From the NCBI RefSeq assembly GCF_000434895.1, contig NZ_FR892754.1:1-13728 (forward strand): 13,728 nucleotides of DNA. Reading direction: 5' to 3'. Numbering within the stretch: position 1 is the first letter of the stretch; every line of letters begins with the position of its first letter. This document shows, one piece after another, positions 1-6,559 of this stretch. This DNA comes from Phascolarctobacterium succinatutens CAG:287. Its GTDB lineage: Bacteria; Bacillota; Negativicutes; Acidaminococcales; Acidaminococcaceae. The notes beneath the pieces are model-generated. The model made no database searches and was not told the DNA's origin. It was given only the letters and a program-made list of their open reading frames with translations. The position numbers and the translations under genes were made by a program.

Positions 1-1
1 A

Positions 2-2041
2 ATCTTGTTCAATTTGCACTTGCAATCTACCAAGCAAATTTTTAGTGCTAGGAATACATTACAGGAAGTGGTTGGAGATATAGTTCGGTTAGGGGATAAT
101 AGTAAGAGTATTCTTAAGTCGATACGTTCAACTGAAGAAGAGCGTGAAGAGTGTTTTGAATCAGAAAAGAAGGATTTGCTTAGCGTTTTATGTGGTATAG
201 AGAAATTAGTTATTGAAATTTGTTATGATTTAGGTGAATCCGTTATTACGGGAAAGCATATTTCTAGAAGAACGCTTGATGACTTTTTTGTTTCTTTTTT
301 TAGATGCGAAAAATATGATAGTGGATTAGGGAAAAAACTTTTATCCAGATTGTTTTCTTACGAGTATGATAATCAGAATCTTGTTCAAGCTTATATTCAG
401 TCAACAAAAGGCGTGTTATCTCAATGTAATCTAATAGATATTTCCCCGTGTGAGTGGGAAAAAGCCAAGATGCTGATTGCCATTTTAGAACCAGATGAAA
501 TACCGAATCATAAGTTGAGTATGTATGTACGTGCATTAGGAAAACATTGTTGGACAGGAAAAGAACTATATGCAAAAGCATTAGTTTCTCCTGAAAGGCT
601 GAGGGTTAAAATATTTCTGGAAAGTCTTAACAAGGGATATAAAAAAGCAGGATTGAATTTACTAGAGATTTATCATGATCAAAAGATTGAAAGAATCTTG
701 AAAACGCTGGCAAATGCGTTAGTTCCGGAGGCTTGTATGATTTTAGCAGACGAGAAAATCTCTCAAAACGAAAGTCGCAGGCGTTATGTAAATTTTTCTG
801 ACTATAGGTTTACATATTATAAAATTGCTGCTGCAAATCAGCATGCTCCTGCTATAGGAAAAATTGTGGATATGGTTTTTGAATCTGGATTTTCATCAGG
901 TTTTCAAATTCCTGCCTCGGAATTTAATAATACAAAATATAAGACGATGAGGAAAAACGGACAAGTGATATGTCAACTTTGTCGGTATTTGATTAGTAAA
1001 ATGTATAATGTAGAACATTATAAGGAAATACTAGGTATTACTCTTTTTTCTCTGAATGAAAACTTATCTGAAGCAATTAGTTTACTGGAAAGTTCAGAAA
1101 GTGCTTTAGCATTATATTGCAAAGGAAATATGTATGAATTTGGTGGTGGGGTTGCTGTAAATTTAAAAAAAGCGGTTAAGAACTATAAGGCATCCTTGAA
1201 ACTAGAATATTCTGAGCGGACTGAAAAAAGATTAGCTAAATGTAAGGCTAAAAAGAAGAAGGCAGAACGTTACGATGATTATTGTGAGAATGTCAGCTAT
1301 TCTTCGAGCTCTGAGTATATTGGTTCAAGAGAAGAGAGTAGTTTTTGCTTTGCTCCTAATACCCAGATATTGATGGCTGATGGATCCTATTGTCCTGTTG
1401 AAAATATTAAAATAAATGATATTGTTTTAGCATTTGATCATTATACTGGCAAAGTATGTAAAGAAAAAATTGTTGCCAATGTGCATGATATTTTTGGGGA
1501 AGAAGAAAATGATATTATTAATTTAATATTCGAAGCTGGGAGAAAATTAAAAATCGTTAAGTCACATGCCTTGTTTGATGCTTCTGAAAATCAATATGTA
1601 TGGATTGATGCAGAGAATGTTGAACTATATATCAACCATAGCTTTGCATGCTTTATTGATGGCAAATTAATAACTCAAAGATTAACTGCGTATTCTGTTG
1701 AACATAAAAAAACAAGGTTTTATATGCCAGTTAGCAGATATCATTTGAACTTGTTTGCAGAAGGAATTCTTACAATGCCACCGACTGAAATAACGATTAA
1801 TTTGTTTAAGTTTAAAGAGAATATGTGCTATGATTTATCTCCGGTTGAGCAATATGGATTGACATCATATGATGAAATCAGTCAGTTTGTATCGTATGAA
1901 GAATATGTTAATTTACCATGTAAATACTTGCGCGCCGTATCTGAAAGCAGAAATTTGCCTATAGATGAATTTTTGTGTGCAATTAGTTTATATAGGGAGC
2001 AAGCTATATATATGGAAAAACGCAATTGCCATAAATTTTAA
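2..2041 (+). CDS. Sel1-like repeat / Hint-domain protein, 5' end missing
   Basis: The reading frame is open to the left window edge. The first possible start is a TTG at 5 with no visible ribosome site, so the true start is probably upstream. The first 440 or so residues (numbered from the TTG) are mostly helical, with weak Sel1/TPR-like units; the clearest is around residues 365-400 (ALYCKGNMYEFGGG followed by NLKKAVKNYK). A Hint (hedgehog/intein) domain begins at C448 (CFAPNTQIL, then a GSYCPVENI block), continues to a block-B-like KSH with H521, and ends near H580 (YHLNLFAEGILT). The block-B Thr of classical inteins is absent and no terminal His-Asn is seen, so full protein splicing is unlikely; N-terminal cleavage or a structural role remains possible. 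About 85 residues follow the Hint core and I do not recognise them. No signal peptide or membrane segment is seen. The gene is much more AT-rich than those that follow, suggesting acquisition. The domain call is fairly firm; the function is unknown. Confidence 0.7.
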   Translation: MLFNLHLQSTKQIFSARNTLQEVVGDIVRLGDNSKSILKSIRSTEEEREECFESEKKDLLSVLCGIEKLVIEICYDLGESVITGKHISRRTLDDFFVSFFRCEKYDSGLGKKLLSRLFSYEYDNQNLVQAYIQSTKGVLSQCNLIDISPCEWEKAKMLIAILEPDEIPNHKLSMYVRALGKHCWTGKELYAKALVSPERLRVKIFLESLNKGYKKAGLNLLEIYHDQKIERILKTLANALVPEACMILADEKISQNESRRRYVNFSDYRFTYYKIAAANQHAPAIGKIVDMVFESGFSSGFQIPASEFNNTKYKTMRKNGQVICQLCRYLISKMYNVEHYKEILGITLFSLNENLSEAISLLESSESALALYCKGNMYEFGGGVAVNLKKAVKNYKASLKLEYSERTEKRLAKCKAKKKKAERYDDYCENVSYSSSSEYIGSREESSFCFAPNTQILMADGSYCPVENIKINDIVLAFDHYTGKVCKEKIVANVHDIFGEEENDIINLIFEAGRKLKIVKSHALFDASENQYVWIDAENVELYINHSFACFIDGKLITQRLTAYSVEHKKTRFYMPVSRYHLNLFAEGILTMPPTEITINLFKFKENMCYDLSPVEQYGLTSYDEISQFVSYEEYVNLPCKYLRAVSESRNLPIDEFLCAISLYREQAIYMEKRNCHKF

Positions 2042-2097
2042 TATGATTTTCAAAAAATAGCGGGAATGGGACAAAACTAACTTTACAAATTAAAGAT

Positions 2098-2106
2098 TGA
2101 TATAAT
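2098..2106 (+). promoter_or_regulatory. Predicted extended -10 promoter
   Basis: An extended -10 element TGATATAAT occurs at 2098-2106, with no good -35 box at the usual distance. Extended -10 promoters can work without one. It lies about 80 bases upstream of the next gene, whose GGGAGG ribosome site is at 2171-2176. This is the only promoter-like element seen between the Hint gene and the Fe-S gene. Confidence 0.45.
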
Positions 2107-2184
2107 AAAAGAAAAATCACTTAAGCAGAGTATTATGCTGAAATATAAGCTATAAAAGGCTGTGGCAATAGGGAGGTTAAAGAC

Positions 2185-3270
2185 ATGATTGAGCTGAGCA
2201 GCAAGCAAAACTGTACAGGCTGCAGTGCCTGCGCCAATATCTGCCCGCGTGGGTGTATAAGAATGACTGCGGATGAGGAAGGCTTTTTATATCCGGTGGT
2301 TAACGAAGAAATGTGCATGGACTGCGGTTTATGCGAAAATGTCTGCCCTATGCTGCACAAACCTCAGCAGCATGAGCTGCTTGCTGTGCATGGCGCAAAG
2401 AATAACGATGATGCAGTGCGCTTTACCAGCTCCAGCGGGGGAATGTTCACGCTTTTTGCTGAAGAAATTTTGCAGCAGGGCGGTGTTGTGGTTGGCGCAG
2501 CGCTGGATGAGCAGCTTAATGTGCAGCATGTGCTGGTGGATAGCATTGCCGATTTGACCAAGCTGCGCGGTTCGAAGTACGTGCAGAGTAAAATCGGCAA
2601 GATTTACAGTGAGGTACGGCAAATTTTGCGTACAGGCAGAAGGGTTTTGTTCAGCGGTACGCCTTGCCAGATTGCCGGTTTAAAGAAATATCTGGTGAAG
2701 CCGTCGGAAAATCTATTGACGGTTGATGTGGTTTGTCATGGTGTGCCTAGTCCCAAGGTTTATCAAAAGCATTTACGGGAGCTGGCGCAGGAGGCAGGCG
2801 AGCCGGTTGTGCAGGTGAAATTCCGCGATAAGGCGAAGGGCTGGAAGCAGGGAGAAACATTATTTTTCACCGAGCATCAGCGCTTTGGTGCGAGCAAGCG
2901 GCAGGAAACCTATATGCGCCTTTTCCTGAATAACATAAGCATTCGTCCGTCTTGCGGTGAGTGTGCGTTTAATAATAAGCGTAGCCTGGCAGATATCACG
3001 ATTGCCGATTATTGGGGCATTGATAAGCAGTACCCGGAATTTGATGATGATAAGGGCGTTACGCTGGTGCTGGTGAACAGTGAAGCCGGAGCGGAATTGC
3101 TGGCGAGCGTCAGTGATAAAGCGGAGCTTTTGGCAACGGACTTTGCCAAGGGAGCAGAATATAACGTGGCGGTGAGCAAGTCGCTGCCGCTGCATCCTAA
3201 GCGGACGTTTTTCTTTGAGCATCTTGATGAGTATACGCTGAAAGAGATGGTGGAGAGGTGCTTGGAGTGA
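2185..3270 (+). CDS. Ferredoxin-FrhB/FdhB_C domain protein (coenzyme F420 hydrogenase beta-type)
   Basis: This 361-residue protein has two N-terminal [4Fe-4S] binding motifs: C10, C13, C16, C20 and C44, C47, C50, C54. The remainder matches the C-terminal domain of the F420-reducing hydrogenase/formate dehydrogenase beta-subunit superfamily. Visible landmarks are GSKYVQS, VLFSGTPCQIAGLK, VDVVCHGVPSP, SCGECAF and DITIADYWGI. In that superfamily the domain binds flavin and passes electrons between Fe-S clusters and a soluble cofactor. In F420-free Bacillota, such stand-alone proteins often occur in polysaccharide clusters with no proven reaction. No polysaccharide genes are visible beside it here. 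The ATG at 2185 is supported by GGGAGG at 2171-2176. The family is secure; substrate and partner are unknown. Confidence 0.85.
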   Translation: MIELSSKQNCTGCSACANICPRGCIRMTADEEGFLYPVVNEEMCMDCGLCENVCPMLHKPQQHELLAVHGAKNNDDAVRFTSSSGGMFTLFAEEILQQGGVVVGAALDEQLNVQHVLVDSIADLTKLRGSKYVQSKIGKIYSEVRQILRTGRRVLFSGTPCQIAGLKKYLVKPSENLLTVDVVCHGVPSPKVYQKHLRELAQEAGEPVVQVKFRDKAKGWKQGETLFFTEHQRFGASKRQETYMRLFLNNISIRPSCGECAFNNKRSLADITIADYWGIDKQYPEFDDDKGVTLVLVNSEAGAELLASVSDKAELLATDFAKGAEYNVAVSKSLPLHPKRTFFFEHLDEYTLKEMVERCLE

Positions 3271-3328
3271 GTGGGGATGGGAGATGGCGTTACGGAACTG
3301 CACTTTAACATTTATTAGGAAGCATACG

Positions 3329-3454
3329 GCGGGACAAACTCCTAAAGCATAGCAAGTGTCGAGACAAAGTGCGGGACAAACTCCTGAAACAGAACATGCA
3401 TCGGGACTAAATGCGGGACAAACTCCTGAAACAGAACATGCATCGGGACAAACA
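3329..3454 (+). repeat. Three tandem copies of a 42-bp repeat
   Basis: Copies run 3329-3370, 3371-3412 and 3413-3454, each beginning GCGGGACAAACTCCT. Copies 2 and 3 are almost identical (both carry GAAACAGAACATGCATCGGGAC); copy 1 has diverged in its second half. The unit is 14 codons long. In frame 2 it would read AGQTPETEHASG plus two residues, but copy 1 contains a TAG in that frame. GGGAC(A/T)AA recurs twice per unit. There are no unique spacers, so this is not CRISPR. It is either a minisatellite or a decayed coding repeat. Confidence 0.9.
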
Positions 3455-3644
3455 ATAGAACAAGCTAGTGATTAAGGTCAAAAAAACAGAACAAGGTACA
3501 GAACAAGTTGCTGAACAAGATTGGAGAATAGAACAAGCTAGAAAAATTGAATTTAGTAGTAGCAAAAAAATGTTTTTCGAGTTAAAGGTAGAACATATGG
3601 ATAAGAATGTTTGTGCATTTCTTTTATCATCCAATTCCCCCCAC
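3455..3644 (+). other. Low-complexity stretch, no confident gene
   Basis: This gene-poor stretch follows the 42-bp repeats. The 13-mer ATAGAACAAGCTA occurs at 3455-3467 and again at 3528-3540. Between and after these, the motif GAACAAG repeats, and one frame reads as a Glu/Gln-rich peptide (TEQGTEQVAEQ). That frame opens at a GTG at 3468 without a ribosome site and runs on into the next gene, so I do not call it. It may be the remnant of a repeat-rich reading frame, now interrupted by a stop at 3473-3475 and a frame change. Nothing else is recognised here. Confidence 0.4.
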
Positions 3645-3661
3645 AAAGGAGGTTATGCATC

Positions 3662-4177
3662 ATGTACAACAAATATCTTGCAGAGCTGAGCAAAGAGCAG
3701 CTTTTGGAGCTGATTGAGCTTTACGCGAAAAACTGGCTGGCGCATGACGGCGTCTGGTTTCAGTCGATTGAAGGCAAATTCGGTATGGCGGAGGCCATGT
3801 ACCATGATGAGGAGGCGTGGAAGCGCTTTACTGTGATTGAAGCCAAGCGTATCAAGGAGTTTTTGCAGCTGCCGGAGAATCCCGGCTTAGAGGGCTTGGA
3901 GCAGGCGTTGCACTATCGCTTTTACGGCAATTTGAACGAGTATGAATGTATCCATGACGGCAACAGGCTTGTTTACCGCAACCGCGACTGCCGTGTGCAG
4001 ACGGCGCGCAGCCGCAAGGGTATGCCGTATCATCCTTGCAAATCGGTCGGCATTTACGAATACAGCGGTTTTGCAGCTACGATTGACGCGCGCATTAAAT
4101 GCCGTTGCCTGAGCTGCTTCCCTGATTGTACGGAAAGTCCTGACGGCTGTGCGTGGGAATTTTATCTGGAAGAATAG
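3662..4177 (+). CDS. DUF6125-like cysteine-containing protein
   Basis: I start this 171-residue protein at ATG 3662, which follows a strong AAAGGAGG at 3645-3652. An upstream TTG at 3611 in the same frame has no ribosome site. The N-terminal half is helical (LSKEQLLELIELYAKNWLAHDGVWF, with a GMAEAM segment). The C-terminal half is beta-rich with conserved-looking motifs: CRVQTARSRKG, PCKSVGIYEYSGFA and a Cys cluster C-x-C-x2-C (CRCLSC), then C-x6-C and CAW near the end. From memory this matches DUF6125, distantly related to ATC-hydrolase-type (L-2-amino-thiazoline-4-carboxylate hydrolase) proteins. No reaction can be assigned. The cysteines could bind metal. It is followed by the inverted repeat at 4203-4246 and not by a clear terminator. 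Confidence 0.75.
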   Translation: MYNKYLAELSKEQLLELIELYAKNWLAHDGVWFQSIEGKFGMAEAMYHDEEAWKRFTVIEAKRIKEFLQLPENPGLEGLEQALHYRFYGNLNEYECIHDGNRLVYRNRDCRVQTARSRKGMPYHPCKSVGIYEYSGFAATIDARIKCRCLSCFPDCTESPDGCAWEFYLEE

Positions 4178-4202
4178 TAGAAGATTTGCTGTTACAAAAT
4201 TT

Positions 4203-4246
4203 AAATGGGCATATGTCAAAAAAATATAATTGACATATGCCCGTTT
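4203..4246. promoter_or_regulatory. Long inverted repeat, probable operator
   Basis: Perfect 12-bp arms gggcatatgtca (4207-4218) and tgacatatgccc (4231-4242) are separated by 12 A/T-only bases. The arms extend outward by a G-T pair and three A-T pairs. The right arm contains five of the six bases of the -35 box at 4230-4235, so a protein bound here would block or position RNA polymerase. The DUF134 DNA-binding domain encoded immediately downstream is an obvious candidate. As RNA, the hairpin might also end the upstream gene, but no long T-run follows. Confidence 0.7.
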
Positions 4247-4258
4247 CACTTATATAAT
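4230..4258 (+). promoter_or_regulatory. Consensus sigma-70 promoter of the redox operon
   Basis: TTGACA at 4230-4235 and TATAAT at 4253-4258 are separated by exactly 17 bp, a full match to consensus. Transcription should start near 4265, almost at the AGGAGG ribosome site (4269-4274), leaving a very short leader. An unregulated promoter this strong would be surprising, which supports an operator role for the overlapping palindrome. Confidence 0.85.
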
Positions 4259-4281
4259 GGACTTAGAGAGGAGGAAATCAG

Positions 4282-5046
4282 ATGCCTAGAAAAGTAAAAT
4301 GCAGAAAGGTTTGCCATTATCCGCAAACGCTGGAGTTTTTGCCGCAAAACAATAATGCGCAAGAGCAGGAGCCTATAGTTCTTACCGTTGACGAATACGA
4401 AGCGATACGCCTGATTGACAGGCGTGGCATGAGTCAGGAGCAGTGTGCTGCCTTTATGCAGATTGCGCGGACGACAGTGCAGCGCATTTACGAAACGGCG
4501 CGCAAGAAGCTGGCAGATTTTGTTGTAGAAGGACGGCCGCTGCGTATTGAAGGCGGCGATTTCCGGCTCTGTAACGGCAGCAGTACAGGCTGCGGCTGTG
4601 TTGATTGCTTTAAGCAAAAATTATATGAAAAATACAAGGAAAAGGGAGAAGATATTATGAGAATTGCAGTAACCTATGAAAACGGCGAGATTTTTCAACA
4701 TTTCGGATATACTGAGGAGTTTAAGGTTTATGATGTGCAGGACGGCAAAGTTGTTGCGTCCGAGGTTGTGGATACCAACGGCCAAGGTCATGGTGCTTTA
4801 GCAGGAGTTTTGACGGCGCTGAAGGCAGACGTTCTGATTTGCGGCGGTATCGGCGGCGGTGCGCAGATGGCTTTGGCTGCTGCAGGCATTAAGCTGTACG
4901 GCGGCGTAAGCGGCAGTGCGGATGCAGCGGTAGAGGCTTTGTTGGCAGGAAATTTGGACTACAACCCCGCTGTTAAATGCAATCACCACGGTGAGCACGG
5001 CGAAGGTCACACCTGTGGCGAGCATGGCTGCGGCGGACATCACTGA
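4282..5046 (+). CDS. DUF134 DNA-binding domain fused to NifX/NafY-like domain
   Basis: This 254-residue protein has two parts. Residues 1 to about 105 form a DUF134 domain (MPRKVKCRKVC, LTVDEYEAIRLID) with a sigma-like helix-turn-helix (MSQEQCAAFMQIARTTVQRIYETA). A short linker carries C-x-C-x2-C (CGCVDC). From M126 there is a dinitrogenase Fe-Mo-cofactor biosynthesis (NifX/NifB-C-like) domain (MRIAVTYENG, FQHFG, VLICGGIGGGAQMALAAAGI). In nitrogen fixers that domain carries Fe-S or FeMo-co precursors. Stand-alone copies are common in anaerobes without nitrogenase and are not well assigned. The last 21 residues are very rich in His, Gly and Cys and look metal-binding. Start ATG 4282 follows AGGAGG. 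It is first in the operon and probably autoregulatory through the palindrome at its promoter. DUF134 and NifX-like genes are often neighbours. Confidence 0.9.
   Translation: MPRKVKCRKVCHYPQTLEFLPQNNNAQEQEPIVLTVDEYEAIRLIDRRGMSQEQCAAFMQIARTTVQRIYETARKKLADFVVEGRPLRIEGGDFRLCNGSSTGCGCVDCFKQKLYEKYKEKGEDIMRIAVTYENGEIFQHFGYTEEFKVYDVQDGKVVASEVVDTNGQGHGALAGVLTALKADVLICGGIGGGAQMALAAAGIKLYGGVSGSADAAVEALLAGNLDYNPAVKCNHHGEHGEGHTCGEHGCGGHH
4642..4659 (+). promoter_or_regulatory. Internal ribosome site and possible second start inside the fusion
   Basis: AAGGGAGAA at 4642-4650 precedes an in-frame ATG at 4657-4659, with 8 bases between GGGAG and the ATG. This ATG (residue 126) is exactly the expected first residue of a stand-alone NifX-like protein. 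Translation from here would give a separate 129-residue domain alongside the full fusion. It may be active, or a relic of the fusion of two genes. Confidence 0.5.
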
Positions 5047-5075
5047 TATAAGATAAACTACGAATACATTATTAC

Positions 5076-5096
5076 AAAGGAGGCCTGATGTAAATG
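5076..5096 (+). promoter_or_regulatory. Ribosome site with ATG-TAA start-stop before the real start
   Basis: AAAGGAGG at 5076-5083 is followed by an ATG at 5088 that is immediately closed by TAA (5091-5093), and then by the real ATG at 5094. The real start has a 10-base spacing. The first ATG is only 4 bases from the ribosome site, so it should be weak, but a minimal start-stop could slow or re-initiate ribosomes. Confidence 0.5.
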
Positions 5097-6356
5097 GCGA
5101 TTATTGTAAACCCGACGGCTGCAGAGTTCAAGCAGATGCTGGCCGAAAAGAAAACATTTCTGGCAGATTTTTATGCGACCTGGTGCGGTCCATGTAAGAT
5201 GCTCAGCTATGTGCTGGAGGATATTGCTAAGGAGATGGGTGAGCGCATAGATATCGTGAAGATTGATATAGATAAGGAGCCGGAGCTGACGGAGGAAATG
5301 GATATAACCATTATTCCCGGTCTGTTCTTTATCAAAAACGGCGAGGTTGCTTCGCGTTATGCCGGCTTTCTGCCGAAGGAACGATTGCAGGCAAGGTTGG
5401 AAAAGCTCTTGGGCAACGAGCCGCCGGTGGAGCAGGCTCCCGATAAAAGCTATGACCTGATTATTATCGGCGGCGGTGCTGCCGGCCTGACGGCAGCTGT
5501 TTATGCGCGCCGCGCAGGCTTAAAGACTTTGGTGCTGGAATCCTTTGCTCCCGGCGGTAAGCTGATTAAAACCTTTGAGATTGAAAACTGGCCCGGTATT
5601 AAGAACGTCAACGGCTCACAGCTGGCTTACGATATTTACGAGCAGGCGATGGCCTTAGGCACGACCTATCTTTATGAGAAGGTTGCTGCTCTGGAGATTG
5701 AAGGAGCGGAGCGCCGCGTGCGCTGTGCGAGCGGAGCGGAGTTTACGGCGCCTGCTGTGATTATCGCTACCGGTACTGTGGAGCGCTTGCTGAACATTCC
5801 AGGCGAGCAGGAGATGATCGGCCGCGGCATCAGCTTTTGTGCTGTCTGCGATGCGGCGTTCTACCGCAATAAGCATGGGATTATTGTGGGCGCAGGCAAT
5901 GCTGCCTTTGAGGAATCACTGTATCTTGCGGAATTTGCGTCGAAGGTTACAATTCTGGCGCGTCGTGATGTTATCAGCGCGGAGCAGATTACGCAGGAAA
6001 AGGTGGCCGCTAATCCGAAGATTGAAGTGCTGACTTGGCGTGTACCGCAGGAGGTCATTATCGAAAATAATCGCGTTGCGGGCCTCAAGGTGCTTAATAA
6101 ACAGACTGGAGCAGTAGAAACGATGCTCGCAAAAGGCGTGTTCCCATATATCGGTGCAGACCCTGTAACAGATTTCTGCCGTGATTTGGGCATCACTAAT
6201 GACAAGGGTTATCTTGTTGTAAGCAGCGATATGTCAACTGCGGTTGCCGGTGTATACGGTGCCGGTGACGTGTGCGACAAGGTGCTGCGTCAGGTTGTAA
6301 CGGCGACTAATGACGGTGCTATTGCGGCTCAGAGTGCTTTGAAGTATTTGCGTTAA
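5094..6356 (+). CDS. Thioredoxin-thioredoxin reductase fusion
   Basis: Residues 1 to about 105 are a complete thioredoxin (DFYATWCGPCK with C31/C34; cis-Pro region TIIPG, P75). After a short linker comes a low-molecular-weight thioredoxin reductase: FAD motif GGGAAGLTAAVYARRAG at 126-142, redox pair C249-A-V-C252 followed by D, and FAD-closing GVYGAGDVCD near the end. The NADPH-binding domain is atypical. Where the family usually has GGGxSA and HRRxxxRA, this protein has G266-AGNAAFEE and A289-RRDVISA, so the His and the last Arg are lost. The cofactor may be NADPH, NADH or, given the adjacent ferredoxin gene, something else. The order (thioredoxin first) is the reverse of the Mycobacterium leprae fusion. 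It is second in the operon, 47 bp after the DUF134-NifX gene, with no clear promoter of its own. Confidence 0.93.
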   Translation: MAIIVNPTAAEFKQMLAEKKTFLADFYATWCGPCKMLSYVLEDIAKEMGERIDIVKIDIDKEPELTEEMDITIIPGLFFIKNGEVASRYAGFLPKERLQARLEKLLGNEPPVEQAPDKSYDLIIIGGGAAGLTAAVYARRAGLKTLVLESFAPGGKLIKTFEIENWPGIKNVNGSQLAYDIYEQAMALGTTYLYEKVAALEIEGAERRVRCASGAEFTAPAVIIATGTVERLLNIPGEQEMIGRGISFCAVCDAAFYRNKHGIIVGAGNAAFEESLYLAEFASKVTILARRDVISAEQITQEKVAANPKIEVLTWRVPQEVIIENNRVAGLKVLNKQTGAVETMLAKGVFPYIGADPVTDFCRDLGITNDKGYLVVSSDMSTAVAGVYGAGDVCDKVLRQVVTATNDGAIAAQSALKYLR

Positions 6357-6367
6357 AGGACGTCATT

Positions 6368-6559
6368 ATGAAAAGATTTGCAGTGGTAAACGAGGACAGA
6401 TGCGTTTCCTGCGGTGCCTGCACGCAGGTGTGCCCGCGTCAGGCAATCAGTATATACAAGGGGTGCTTTGCAAGAGTGGACAGGGAGCGCTGCGTTGGCT
6501 GCGGTCTCTGTGCCAAAACCTGTCCTGCAGGCAGCATCAGGGTGGCAACAGATGGCTAA
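6368..6559 (+). CDS. Small 2[4Fe-4S] ferredoxin
   Basis: This is a 63-residue ferredoxin with two classical binding motifs: C12, C15, C18, C22 (CVSCGACTQVCP) and C42, C45, C48, C52 (CVGCGLCAKTCP). The length and spacing fit bacterial 2[4Fe-4S] ferredoxins, which carry low-potential electrons in the cytoplasm. The ribosome site AAAGGA (6355-6360) overlaps the stop codon of the thioredoxin-reductase fusion, and the gap is only 11 bp, so the two are translated from one message. The end overlaps the start of the next gene by 8 bases, another sign of coupling. Likely partners are the preceding flavoprotein and the following membrane Fe-S protein; this is inferred from position only. Confidence 0.93.
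   Translation: MKRFAVVNEDRCVSCGACTQVCPRQAISIYKGCFARVDRERCVGCGLCAKTCPAGSIRVATDG

Noticed and set aside
3329..3454. CRISPR array
   Set aside because: The 42-bp units are contiguous with no unique spacers, and only three copies exist.
3468..3689. 73-residue reading frame starting at GTG
   Set aside because: There is no ribosome site, the composition is low-complexity, and it overlaps the well-supported start of the DUF6125-like gene in another frame.
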